In this document: one piece after another, positions 25,031-33,820 of the stretch
Numbering within the stretch: the stretch's first letter is position 1
How the letters are laid out: every line of letters begins with the position of its first letter
Assembly: GCF_014845115.1 (NCBI RefSeq)
Contig: NZ_NKUI01000093.1
Location: forward strand, 1 to 34,799
DNA length: 34,799 nt
Origin: Methylorubrum zatmanii
Lineage (GTDB): Bacteria > Pseudomonadota > Alphaproteobacteria > Rhizobiales > Beijerinckiaceae
Direction of reading: 5' to 3'
Program-made: the position numbers and the translations under genes
The notes under the pieces: generated by a model
What the model was told of the DNA's origin: nothing
Seen by the model: only the letters and a program-made list of their open reading frames with translations
The model's database searches: none

Positions 25031-28000
25031 TCAGAACCGCACCGCCAGACGCGCCGTGCCGAGATGCGACAGGAACCGGTCGCCGACATGGGCCTGATAC
25101 TCGCCCGTCAGTTCGACCCCGCCGCCGAGGCCGATCTGGAAGCCGAGTCCCGCCTCGCCGACCGTGTCCGGGATGCGGGAGTTCGTGGCGAACAGGCCGT
25201 TCACGCCACTGCCCTGGAAGCTCGCGAGGCCGGTGAAGTGATCGTCGGACAGGAGCGTCACGCCGAGGGTGCCGTAGGGGCGCAGCCAGCGCCCGCCATC
25301 GAGATCGAAGCGGCCGCCGATCTCGACGTTCGGGCTGAAGGCGAACAGCGTCTTGCCCAGGGCCCGGACGTCGAGGTTCAACCCCGGCGCACCGCTCTCG
25401 GAATAGGCCGGGCTGTGAGAGTAGAGCAGATCGAGATCGATATAGGGCTTGATGTACCAAGTCTCGAACAGGACCTGGTAGCTCGCCCGCAGGCGACCGC
25501 CGGCCGTGAGCACTTCCGACTTGCTGCGCGCCAGCGCATTGCCGCCGCCGATATCGATCGCCCGCAGGTTGTTCTGCCACGCATAGCCGAGATTGGCCGA
25601 GGCCGCGAAGAGCCAGGGCCCCACTTGGTGCTTCAAGGCCACGGAAACGTCGCCGGCATCGCTGACCGTGCCGGTGATCCGGTCGGAATCGCTCTGGTTG
25701 GCGCGGGTATAGGCGCCCGACAGGCCGAAGAACCAGTCCGGGGCGAACTCGGTCTGCAGGCCACCCTGGTAGCTCAGGGCGTTCTGACGGTAGCCGCCCT
25801 CGCCGGGCGATGAGAACAGGCTGGTCCGGGCGGCGGTGACGCGGCCCCAGACACATTCGCCCTCGCGCAGCAGGGTGCCGGTCCCCTCGAAGGCGGGGCA
25901 ACTCATCGCCCGCTTCAGGCCGGCCCGGGTGTCGAAGGTGCGGTCGGTCAGGGTGTACTGGTTCGATTCCTGGTTCAGCTCGTCGAGCGCCGCAGCATAG
26001 CTCCTGGTGCTGTTGACCGAGAGGAACCGGGCGAACAGGTCGGCCTCGCCGATCGACCCGTTGTTCCACAGCGTCTGCAGGGCTTCGGCGGCCGATTTCT
26101 GGTCGCTGTTCAGGGTCATCCCGAGGGGCGTGACGAAATTGGCGGTCGGGCTCAGGGCGAGGCTGTTCCCCGAGCGCAGGATCGCCCAGGACACCGGCAC
26201 CGAGTCCGACTGGATCGTCGTGGAGGCGGCTCCCGCCGTCATGTTCGTGATGCCGCCCGCCGTGAGGAAGGTGTACTGTCCCGGCAGGAGCCCGCCGATA
26301 ACGTTGGGCTGCACGGTGCCGGTAAGCCAAGCCAGTCCGCTCACCGTCAGCAGGTCGGCGCGCAGGGCGCCGGCTTGGGCGAGCGGCGCGACGTCGACCA
26401 GCATCCGGCCCCCGCTGGTCTGCGTGAAGTTCCCGGTCAGAGTGGTCTGGGCGACGGTGCCGACCCCGCCGATGTCGAGCGTGGCATGGTTGTACAGCCA
26501 GCCGCCGCGGCCGAGATCGATCACGCCGTCGGGGCGCGTGCGCAGCACCGCCGAGCCGAAGCCGTCCGGGCCGTTCACCACGGCGCTGACGCGATCGGCG
26601 GTCCGATCGGGCGTCACGATGTCGCCGATCAGGGTGCCGCGGTTGCTGATCTCGACCGGGTTGATGGTGCCGACGACGGCCCGGCCGGAGGCGGCGCTGA
26701 CCACGGCCCGCTCGTCGATCAGGATGCGGTTGTTGAAGGCGCCGCCCTCGAGGCGGATCGCCGCGCCGGTGCCGCTGCCGCCGGTGGTGACCCCGTTTAC
26801 GGTGACGGTGACGGCGATGGCGCCGCCCGCACGGGTCGGGTCGAGGCGGCCGTCACTGCTCTGGACGCCGCTCTGCGCGAAGATCGCGTTGGAATCCTTG
26901 CCGGTGGCGACGATCGACCCGGCGCTCGTGATGGTGATGGTGCCGCCGGAGCCGGTGGAGGTGGCGCGCGACTTGAGCGGGTCCGGCGCCTGGACCAACT
27001 GGCCGGAGGCGAGGATCGGGTTGGACAGGTCTACGATCAGGCCGCCGCCGCCGCCGAGGCTCTGGGCCAGGATGCCGTGGGAGCGCTCGCCGCTGGTGCG
27101 GATCGCGGCGCCGTCCTTGAGGGTGACGCTGATGGCGCCGCCATTGCCCTGCGCGCCCTCCCGAAGCAGGAAGGGAACCGCGTAGCCCATCACCTGATGT
27201 GCGCCGGCATAGCCACCGCCGCCGCCGATCGATTGCAGCAGCAGGGCGGTCGCGGCATCGCCCGTGGTCGTCACCTGGGCGCCGGCCGAGAGGGTGACAT
27301 CCACCGTGCCGCCGTTGCCGTTCGCGCCGCCCGCGCCGCCGATCCCGAAGGTGTAGGCGTCGCCGCTGGCGCTGGCCGCGGCCGCCGCCGTGCCGCCGCC
27401 GCCGCCGACGCTCTGCGCCAGGAGACCGAGGGCGCCGAAGCCGCCGGTGGCCACCGTGCCGCCCTGCGTGACCGTCACGGCGCCGCCATCGCCGGCCGCC
27501 TTGCCGGAGCCGCCCAGGGTCAGGCTACCGGACTTCTTCGGCGCGCCCTCGGACGCAGGCTGTTCGGCGATCTTCTCGATCCCGACCGCCGCCAGCAGCG
27601 CGTTGGCGAGTTCCTTGGCGTCGCTGCCGGATTGGGTCTTCGCGGCCTGCGCCTTGCCCGTCTGCGCGGAGGCATCGGCCTTCACCGTCTCCTTGGCCGT
27701 CCCCTTGACGACCGGGAGCAGGAACGACCCGCCGCCGCCGCCGACGCTCTGGGCCACGATGCCGTGGGCCTCGTTGCCGGCGGTGACGACCGCGCCCGTG
27801 TTCTCGACCGAGACGTCGCCACCCTTGCCGCCCTTGCCGCCATCGCCGCCGACATTGAGGGTGACGATCAGGCTGCCCTCCTTGCTGCTGCCGGTGGTCG
27901 TGGCGCCCACGCCGCTGCCGCCGCCACCGCCGACGCTCTGGCCGTACAGGCCGTAGGACATGTCGTCCGCCGTCGCGACGGCGCCGCGGTTGACGATCGT

Positions 28001-31000
28001 GACCGTGCCGCCCTCGTTGCCGTCACCGCCCGTGCCGCCGAGGACTGCCCGGTAGTTGTTGGCGTTGGTCGCGGCGGCGAAGGCCATGCCGCCCTGGCCG
28101 CCGCCGCCGCCGACGCTCTGGGCGAAGACGCCGTGGGCGACAGCGCCGAGGGTCGTGATGGTCCCGTCATTGGTGACGGTGGCCGCGCCGCCCTTGCCGC
28201 CTGTGCCGCCATCGCCGCCGAGGCTCAGGGTTGCCGCCACGTCGGGCAGCTTGACGCTGCTCTTCTTCTGCGCGGCCAGATAGTCAGACGCGCTCTTGCT
28301 GTAGGATTGCAGCAGCTTGCCGAATTCGGAATCCTTGATCTTCTTGGCGAGAGATTTGTACTGATCGGTGTCTTTGATGTCTTTCAGAAATTGATCGAGG
28401 GCTTCCTTGGTGTCCTTGTTTTTTTTGTCCTTGGCCCAGTCGTTGTAGGCCGTGACGCCGATCGCCGTCTTGATCTGGGTCCAGATCTGGCCGACGGCGT
28501 CCGCCTCGGACGCCTTGCGCGCCGCGACGCTGCCGCCGAAACCGCCGCCGCCGCCGATGCTCTGCGCGACGATGCCGTGCGCGCCGTCGCCCCAGGTCTC
28601 GATTCCGCCCGCCGCAGCGTTGGTCACCGTGACGCTGCCGCCGGTATTGCCGCCGCCGCCCTTGCCGCCGAGGGTGAGATTCGCGTTGAGCTTGCCCTGG
28701 GCGGCGCCCTGCACGTCACCGCCGGTGCCGCCGCCGCCGCCGATGCTCTGGGCGAAGATGCCGATCGCGTCGGAGCCGCCGGTCCGCAGGACGCCTGCAT
28801 TGGTCACGGTGACGGCTTGGCCCTTGCCGCCGCCGCCGCCCTGGCCGCCGATGGTCCGGGTCACCGACAGGGTGTCCGCCACCGGGAGCTTGCCGATCAG
28901 CTCGTTCAAGGTCCTGTCGAAGGAGAAGCCGGGCGCCGCGAGCCCCGTGGCGCTGCCGCCGTTGCCGCCGCCGCCGCCGATGCTCTGGGCCAGGATGCCG
29001 TGGGCGAAGCTGCCGCCGGTCACCACCGTGCCGAAATTGTCGACGCCGATCGTGCCGCCGTCGCCGCCGCTGCCGCCCTTGCCGCCGATGGCCTGTGCCG
29101 CGTCGATGTTCTGCCGCAGGCTGAGACTGTTGCTCGTGGCGTTCGACTTGCCGGCATTGCCGCCGCCGCCGCCGATGCTCTCCGCCTGGAGGCCGACGGC
29201 CTCGTCGCCGGAGGTCGAGACGAAGCCGCGATTGGTGATCTCGGCCCGGCCGCCCTTGCCGCCGCCGCCGCCGGTTCCGCCGAGGGTGGTGCTGAAGCTG
29301 ATCGCCGCCTCGCCGGGCGGCGCGACCGCGAGGGCATAGGCCAGGGCGTCGCCGGCCATGCCGCCGCCGCCGCCGATGCTGAGGGCCTGCACCCCGGTCG
29401 CGGCGCCGCCATAGGTGACGACGGTGCCGCTATTGGTCACCGAGGCGAGGCCGCCCGCGCCGCCCAGGCCGCCGGAGCCGCCGACCGAGGCCGAGACGGC
29501 GATGCTCGGCAGGGTCTTTCCATTGGGCAGGACCAGGGGCGTCGCGATGGCCGTGGAGCGCGCCGAGCCGCCGACGCCGCCGCCGCCGCCGATGCTGAGC
29601 GCGTCGAGGCCGAGCGCCGCGCGACCGCTCGTGGTCACGCCGGCGCTGCTCTCGATCCGCGCCTCGCCGCCCTTGCCGCCACCGCCGCCGCTGCCGCCCA
29701 CCGACAGGGCGACCGCGAAGCCCGGACTTGCTGTCGTGGCCGAGGCGACGCCGCCGGCACCGCCGCCGCCGCCGACGCTCTCGGCCAGGATCGCGCTCGC
29801 CCCGTCCCCGGAGGTCGCGATCGATCCGCCGGCCGCCTTCACCTGGACCGTGCCGGCATGGCCGCCGGCGCCGCCGCCGCCGCCCAGCGCGTAGGTGAAG
29901 AAGGCGCCCGGCTTGATCGAGGCGCCGCCGACGCCGCCGCCGCCGCCGATGCTCTGGGCCAGGATGCCGTAGGCGTCCGTCCCCGCCGTCTCGATCCCGC
30001 CGCTCTGCTGCACCGTGACCGCGCCGCCGAGGCCGCCCATGCCCCCGGTTCCGCCGGAGGTGAAGGGCAGGATGCCGGCCTGTCCGCCGCTGCCGCCGCC
30101 GCGCCCGGCCTGTGGGGCCGAGGCCTGGAAGGCGTCGAGCGCGTTGCCGCCGCCGACGCTCTGCGCCAGGACGCCGGCCGAGCCGGTCCCGGAGGTCCGG
30201 ATCGTGCCGGCCTGAGTCACCTCCACTGACCCGCCGGCCCCGGCCGAGCCGCCGTCGCCGCCGCTTCCGAAGGGCGCGCGGCCGCCATCGCCGCCCGGCC
30301 CGCCGACCGATTGGGCGATGAGGGCCGAACTGTACGCGCCGAGGGTCGTGAGGGTGCCGATCTGGTCCACCTTGACCGCGCCGCCGGCGCCGCCCTTGCC
30401 GCCCGCCGAACCGTTGATGCCGGTGGTGTCGCCGCCGCCGGCGCCGCCGACACTCTGGACCAGGACGCCGACCGAGTTCGCGCCCGCCGTGACGATGCTG
30501 CCCTGGTTGACGAGCACGGCCCGACCGCCGGCACCGGCATCGCCGGGAAGCTCGCTGCTGCCCCGCGTGGTTCTCATGCCGCCATCGCCGCCGAGGGACT
30601 CGATCACGGCGCCGGGCGCGGAGGCGCCGCCGGTCTCGATCCTGCCCGCGGGAGTGACGGTGAGTTCCGCCAAGCCGCCCAGGCCGCCCGTCTGCTCCGA
30701 GCGCTTGCTTTCGGAGGTGGCGCCGTCGCCCGCCTTGCCGCCCCTGGAGCGAACCGAGACGCCGGAGGTGCGATCCCCGAAGGCGGAGAGCGGCGCCTGC
30801 AGGATGAGGCGGGCAGGCCCGCCATCGCCGCCCCGGGCAATGCCCTTATCCCCGCCATCGCCGCCCTTGCCGCCCTGCGAGGCAACGCCGATCAGCGCGA
30901 GCCCGGCGCTCTGATCGAGGCCGCCAGTCACCGGCCCAGTCTCGGTCAGAGTCACGGCGCCGCCGTTTCCGCCCCGACCGCCATTGCCGTCGAAAACGAG

Positions 31001-31336
31001 GCCCTTCGGATTGTTCCCGCCGTTTCCGCCGGTCGACCTGGCCTCGACGGCCATACCCTGGAGGATCGTCAGCGAGTCGCCCTGGGTGACCTGCACATTC
31101 GGCCCGCTCGCGCCGTCACCGCCATCTTTGTTGAAGCAGAGTAAGGCGCAGTTCTCGCCTTTCGGGCCGTCGGCCCCGCGCTGCACGAAGGAGCGCGCGG
31201 CGTCCTGGGCCCGGGCCTCTCCGCCCTGCGTCACGATCAGCGCGCAGACGCTCACTCCCGTCAGCAAGGCGAGGGAGCATCCCAGCTGGGTCGAATCCAT
31301 CCGCCGGCGAGGGCGAGACATCCAGGGCGAAGTCAT
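25031..31336 (-). CDS. Giant Gly-rich repeat autotransporter
   Basis: About 2,101 residues from the ATG at 31336; the frame opens 26 codons earlier, and another ATG lies at 31321. The signal peptide has a long basic N-region and ends near EARAQ. The passenger, about 1,500 residues, is built from some 22 degenerate units. Each has a beta-strand part (VTVTNAGTIxTSGDGAHGI) followed by AQSIGGGGGxGG and a variable Gly-rich strand, suggesting a beta-solenoid. Two non-repeat Lys-rich inserts interrupt it. The last ~290 residues are an autotransporter barrel (GLSGAYTRANQSDSD, ending LAVRF). Mature cysteines occur as two pairs, one at the passenger N-terminus and one just before the barrel. No SD-like site is evident. 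Adhesion or biofilm function is inferred from the class; nothing enzymatic is seen. Confidence 0.88.
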   Translation of the reverse strand: MTSPWMSRPRRRMDSTQLGCSLALLTGVSVCALIVTQGGEARAQDAARSFVQRGADGPKGENCALLCFNKDGGDGASGPNVQVTQGDSLTILQGMAVEARSTGGNGGNNPKGLVFDGNGGRGGNGGAVTLTETGPVTGGLDQSAGLALIGVASQGGKGGDGGDKGIARGGDGGPARLILQAPLSAFGDRTSGVSVRSRGGKAGDGATSESKRSEQTGGLGGLAELTVTPAGRIETGGASAPGAVIESLGGDGGMRTTRGSSELPGDAGAGGRAVLVNQGSIVTAGANSVGVLVQSVGGAGGGDTTGINGSAGGKGGAGGAVKVDQIGTLTTLGAYSSALIAQSVGGPGGDGGRAPFGSGGDGGSAGAGGSVEVTQAGTIRTSGTGSAGVLAQSVGGGNALDAFQASAPQAGRGGGSGGQAGILPFTSGGTGGMGGLGGAVTVQQSGGIETAGTDAYGILAQSIGGGGGVGGASIKPGAFFTYALGGGGGAGGHAGTVQVKAAGGSIATSGDGASAILAESVGGGGGAGGVASATTASPGFAVALSVGGSGGGGGKGGEARIESSAGVTTSGRAALGLDALSIGGGGGVGGSARSTAIATPLVLPNGKTLPSIAVSASVGGSGGLGGAGGLASVTNSGTVVTYGGAATGVQALSIGGGGGMAGDALAYALAVAPPGEAAISFSTTLGGTGGGGGKGGRAEITNRGFVSTSGDEAVGLQAESIGGGGGNAGKSNATSNSLSLRQNIDAAQAIGGKGGSGGDGGTIGVDNFGTVVTGGSFAHGILAQSIGGGGGNGGSATGLAAPGFSFDRTLNELIGKLPVADTLSVTRTIGGQGGGGGKGQAVTVTNAGVLRTGGSDAIGIFAQSIGGGGGTGGDVQGAAQGKLNANLTLGGKGGGGNTGGSVTVTNAAAGGIETWGDGAHGIVAQSIGGGGGFGGSVAARKASEADAVGQIWTQIKTAIGVTAYNDWAKDKKNKDTKEALDQFLKDIKDTDQYKSLAKKIKDSEFGKLLQSYSKSASDYLAAQKKSSVKLPDVAATLSLGGDGGTGGKGGAATVTNDGTITTLGAVAHGVFAQSVGGGGGQGGMAFAAATNANNYRAVLGGTGGDGNEGGTVTIVNRGAVATADDMSYGLYGQSVGGGGGSGVGATTTGSSKEGSLIVTLNVGGDGGKGGKGGDVSVENTGAVVTAGNEAHGIVAQSVGGGGGSFLLPVVKGTAKETVKADASAQTGKAQAAKTQSGSDAKELANALLAAVGIEKIAEQPASEGAPKKSGSLTLGGSGKAAGDGGAVTVTQGGTVATGGFGALGLLAQSVGGGGGTAAAAASASGDAYTFGIGGAGGANGNGGTVDVTLSAGAQVTTTGDAATALLLQSIGGGGGYAGAHQVMGYAVPFLLREGAQGNGGAISVTLKDGAAIRTSGERSHGILAQSLGGGGGLIVDLSNPILASGQLVQAPDPLKSRATSTGSGGTITITSAGSIVATGKDSNAIFAQSGVQSSDGRLDPTRAGGAIAVTVTVNGVTTGGSGTGAAIRLEGGAFNNRILIDERAVVSAASGRAVVGTINPVEISNRGTLIGDIVTPDRTADRVSAVVNGPDGFGSAVLRTRPDGVIDLGRGGWLYNHATLDIGGVGTVAQTTLTGNFTQTSGGRMLVDVAPLAQAGALRADLLTVSGLAWLTGTVQPNVIGGLLPGQYTFLTAGGITNMTAGAASTTIQSDSVPVSWAILRSGNSLALSPTANFVTPLGMTLNSDQKSAAEALQTLWNNGSIGEADLFARFLSVNSTRSYAAALDELNQESNQYTLTDRTFDTRAGLKRAMSCPAFEGTGTLLREGECVWGRVTAARTSLFSSPGEGGYRQNALSYQGGLQTEFAPDWFFGLSGAYTRANQSDSDRITGTVSDAGDVSVALKHQVGPWLFAASANLGYAWQNNLRAIDIGGGNALARSKSEVLTAGGRLRASYQVLFETWYIKPYIDLDLLYSHSPAYSESGAPGLNLDVRALGKTLFAFSPNVEIGGRFDLDGGRWLRPYGTLGVTLLSDDHFTGLASFQGSGVNGLFATNSRIPDTVGEAGLGFQIGLGGGVELTGEYQAHVGDRFLSHLGTARLAVRF
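27010..30700 (-). repeat. Coding tandem repeats specifying AQSxGGGGG units
   Basis: DNA blocks such as GCCGCCGCCGATGCTCTGGG recur about every 180-230 bp (for example near 27050, 27225, 27400, 27735, 27925, 28115, 28550, 28735, 28975, 29170, 29360, 29580, 29770 and 29945). Each encodes the AQSIGGGGG core of one passenger unit. Units diverge in the flanking strands. Long GGC/GCC runs make this region prone to recombination, copy-number change and misassembly. Confidence 0.85.
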
Positions 31337-32076
31337 GGAAACGCGGGCCCTTCTATACCTGTGATCGTGCACTGGTCTTACGCGGTGCCAAGCTGACAGG
31401 CACAGGCACGCCAATCTTTGCTTTGATGAATTCGGTCATAGCCGGAGGTATGTCCATGTCCAGCGCGGATCATCTTCGCTGGTGCATGAAATGCCGACGT
31501 CACGAGTGGCCCGGCATCGTGCCCGGCATGGTGAGCCGCGCAGAGCGCCCGGATTCGACTGGGATGCGTGAGCCTGTCGGGTTCTGCATCATTCATCTCC
31601 AAGTGCCGATGCTCGTTTCGGCACGATGGTCCGAGGGAGCCTCGCCACGCCTTCCCCGCTGCGCCGTCATGGCGCCGGGAGCGTTCCCGGCGATCGCGGC
31701 TTCGTGAGCGCTTAAGCCGATTCGGGCTTCATTTCGGTGAAGACCGTTCCGCCTCCCGATCCGTTCTTGTCTCCGGCCCGAGTCGCGAGGATCCTGTTCT
31801 GGGCAGGACCGAACGCCGAGCCCGGCATTCTCCGGTTCTGGATGGAGAATATAACATATGATTGACAGTCTCGACGGCTCCTCTGTTCGCTGCCTGGCGC
31901 GTCGCGTCTCGTGTGGCGGCAGGGTGACAGAGGTCGCGGCAGGCGCGGGCGTGCGGCGATCGGCTTCGGGGCGAGCCAGTCGAGGAAAGGAAGGGTTGAG
32001 ACGCGTAGGATCGGCCCGTCGCGGCCCTGCGAGCGCATCGCGGGTCGGGTCTGAAAAGGCTTGATGTCGATGAGAC
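31337..32076. other. Intergenic region with no supported gene
   Basis: About 740 bp between the giant autotransporter start and the first tRNA-Gly. It should carry the autotransporter promoter near 31340-31500. A 7-bp inverted repeat (ATTCTCC/GGAGAAT, 31827-31850) lies beside an AT-rich TATAACATATG patch. A 94-codon plus frame at 31423-31707 and minus frames overlapping the tRNA are not credible as genes. Confidence 0.5.
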
Positions 32077-32151
32077 TGGAGCGGGCGAAGGGATTCGAAC
32101 CCTCGACCCCAACCTTGGCAAGGTTGTGCTCTACCCCTGAGCTACACCCGC
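32077..32151 (-). tRNA. tRNA-Gly (anticodon GCC), copy 2
   Basis: The reverse strand folds as a cloverleaf. Acceptor GCGGGTG pairs with CGCCCGC, with a G-T pair. The D arm has AGCTCAGGGGTAGAGC. The anticodon stem AACCT/AGGTT encloses TTGCCAA, giving anticodon GCC. The T arm has GGGTTCGAATCCC and CCA is encoded. It is identical over 75 nt to the copy at 32241-32315, with an 89-nt spacer, so the two are probably co-transcribed. Confidence 0.97.
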
Positions 32152-32240
32152 TCACATGTCCGTCCGGCTGGACAATCGGTTACGAGCCAAAACGAAAATG
32201 CCGGAAGGCGACCTTCGTCCGGTTGGTCAGTTTTAAAAAC

Positions 32241-32315
32241 TGGAGCGGGCGAAGGGATTCGAACCCTCGACCCCAACCTTGGCAAGGTTGTGCTCTACCC
32301 CTGAGCTACACCCGC
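32241..32315 (-). tRNA. tRNA-Gly (anticodon GCC), copy 1
   Basis: First of two identical tRNA-Gly genes in the direction of transcription, with the same cloverleaf and anticodon GCC and encoded CCA. A short palindrome (CAGTTTT-T-AAAACTG on the minus strand) immediately follows CCA and may help 3' processing. Confidence 0.97.
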
Positions 32316-32363
32316 TCTCTCGTCCGTTCGTCCGGCGCCGTGGCGCCTCCGTCGGTGGCGCTG

Positions 32364-32392
32364 TCTAAACACCATTCCGCCGGAGGATGCAA
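32364..32392 (-). promoter_or_regulatory. Sigma-70-type promoter for the tRNA-Gly pair
   Basis: Minus-strand TTGCAT and TTTAGA are separated by an ideal 17 nt, ending about 49 nt upstream of the first tRNA-Gly 5' end. The sequence lies between the tRNA pair and the Nudix gene, which is on the same strand and ends at 32420. Confidence 0.65.
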
Positions 32393-32419
32393 GGGCCAAG
32401 TTCGCGGTTTTTACGCGGC

Positions 32420-32896
32420 TCACCAAAGCTCGGCCGAGGGCTGCCCGTGGCGGATCTCATCGAGGCGGGCGCGGGTGGCGCGGGTGGTGCCTGCCGGCAG
32501 GGCGTCGAGGGGGAAGAAGCCGCTCTCGGCGATCTCGCGGTCGGGCCGCTTCGGACCGGTCACCGTGAAGGCCGGGGCCACGTAGAGGGCGATATGGTCG
32601 CGACGCAGGGCGGCCGGATTGAGAAAGAAGCCGTGCAGCCGCAGGGGCGCCTCGGGCGAGACCACGATCTCGGCTTCCTCGCGGAACTCGCGGATCATCG
32701 CCGCCGGGGCGCTCTCGCCGGGTTCGATGCCGCCGCCCGGCAGGTGCCAGCCGCCGACATAGGTATGGCGCACGAGGCACACCCTCCCCTGCCCGTCGAT
32801 GGCGACGCCGCGGACGCCGAGCGTCATGCCGCGGGTGAGGAGCGCGGCGCGCAGGGCGAGGCGCTGCAGCCAGGGCCGGTCGAGATTCACGATCAT
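32420..32896 (-). CDS. Nudix hydrolase
   Basis: 158-residue pyrophosphohydrolase that would cleave a nucleoside diphosphate linked to another moiety, with Mg2+. The Nudix box spans residues 55-77: G55, E61, R69, E70, E73, E74. The Gly normally near its end is Glu76 (REFREEAEI), so the box is near-consensus rather than perfect. HLPGGGIEPGES is the strong family lead-in. It starts 31 nt after the stop of the FAH-family gene on the same strand, so the two may be co-transcribed. The substrate is not predictable from the sequence. Confidence 0.88.
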   Translation of the reverse strand: MIVNLDRPWLQRLALRAALLTRGMTLGVRGVAIDGQGRVCLVRHTYVGGWHLPGGGIEPGESAPAAMIREFREEAEIVVSPEAPLRLHGFFLNPAALRRDHIALYVAPAFTVTGPKRPDREIAESGFFPLDALPAGTTRATRARLDEIRHGQPSAELW

Positions 32897-32927
32897 CCCC
32901 GGCTTCTATCCTGCCGATATACGGGCG

Positions 32928-33623
32928 TCACACCACCCTGAGCCCGATCGCACCCACGCCTTCGATCCGTGCGGTCATGGTCTGCCCGCGCCGGACCGGG
33001 CCGACGCCGGAGGGCGTGCCGGTGAAGATCAGGTCGCCGGGATGCAGCTCGAAATAGGTCGAGAGCAGCGCGACCTGCTCCGGCACCGACCAGATCATCT
33101 CGGAAAGGTCGCCCCGCTGGCGCTCCTCACCGTCGACCGCGAGGGTGATCGCCCCGGTGCGCGGATGGCCGATGGTGCCGGCCGGCCGCAACGGGCCGAT
33201 GGGGGCGGAAAGATCCGCCGCCTTGCCCATGTCCCAGGGCCGGGCCTGCCGCTTGGCCTCGTCCTGAAGGTCGCGGCGGGTCATGTCGAGGCCGACGGCG
33301 TAGCCGTAGACATGGGCGGCGGCGGTGGCGACGGGGATGTCGCGCCCGCCCTGGCCGAGGGCGGCCACCAGTTCCACTTCGAAATGGTAGTTCTCGGTGC
33401 GCGGCGGATAGGGATGGTCGGCCGTCCCGCCCTCGGGCACGACCTGCAGGGTGTCGGCGGGTTTGAGGAAGAAGAAGGGCGGGTCGCGCTCGTCGGCGCC
33501 CATTTCTCGGGCATGGGCGCGGTAATTGCGGCCGACGCAATAGACCCGCCGCACGGGGAAGAGATCGTCGCTGCCATGGATCGGCAGCGTGATGCGGGGC
33601 GGATTCGGGATCACGGACAGCAT
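32928..33623 (-). CDS. Fumarylacetoacetate hydrolase (FAH) family protein
   Basis: 231-residue enzyme of the single-domain FAH family (YcgM/FAHD1-like), with members acting as acylpyruvases, oxaloacetate decarboxylases or isomerases of aromatic breakdown products. Metal ligands Glu82, Glu84 (HFEVEL) and Asp113 (GLDMTRRDLQ) are present, as are CVGRNYRAHAREMG near the start and the C-terminal GDLIFTGTPSGVGP. I chose the ATG at 33623 because MLSVIPNPP matches where relatives begin; ATGs at 33641 and 33734 are alternatives. The Nudix gene follows by 31 nt. Upstream, divergent across about 200 bp, is an FAD-linked oxidase, which may suggest a shared hydroxy- or keto-acid pathway. Confidence 0.9.
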   Translation of the reverse strand: MLSVIPNPPRITLPIHGSDDLFPVRRVYCVGRNYRAHAREMGADERDPPFFFLKPADTLQVVPEGGTADHPYPPRTENYHFEVELVAALGQGGRDIPVATAAAHVYGYAVGLDMTRRDLQDEAKRQARPWDMGKAADLSAPIGPLRPAGTIGHPRTGAITLAVDGEERQRGDLSEMIWSVPEQVALLSTYFELHPGDLIFTGTPSGVGPVRRGQTMTARIEGVGAIGLRVV

Positions 33624-33820
33624 GGCGCCTGGAAGCCTCATGGTCGGGACGGCGGAACGCGGGCGAGCCGGGCGGCGATCCGCTGGGGGAAGGAAACCCT
33701 CGGAAGCGCGGAGCGTGCCATGCCGCGCTCGCATCGTCTCCCGCCCTTCTCATCTCGGCGTGCAAAGGGGGCCTCTCCGGCCTATCCCAGCCGTATTGTC
33801 CCGCCATCCGACCGACGCCG

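Noticed and set aside
26375..30229. 1284-codon plus-strand open frame opposite the giant autotransporter
   Set aside because: It is the mirror of GC-rich Gly repeats on the other strand. The predicted protein is monotonous Ala/Asp/Gly/Arg with no domain or signal, and the minus frame has a signal peptide, repeats and a barrel.
31712..32155. 147-codon minus frame beginning CSSGVEHNLAKVGVEG-like
   Set aside because: Its start is a translation of the tRNA-Gly gene, a well-known false gene pattern; nothing downstream looks coding.
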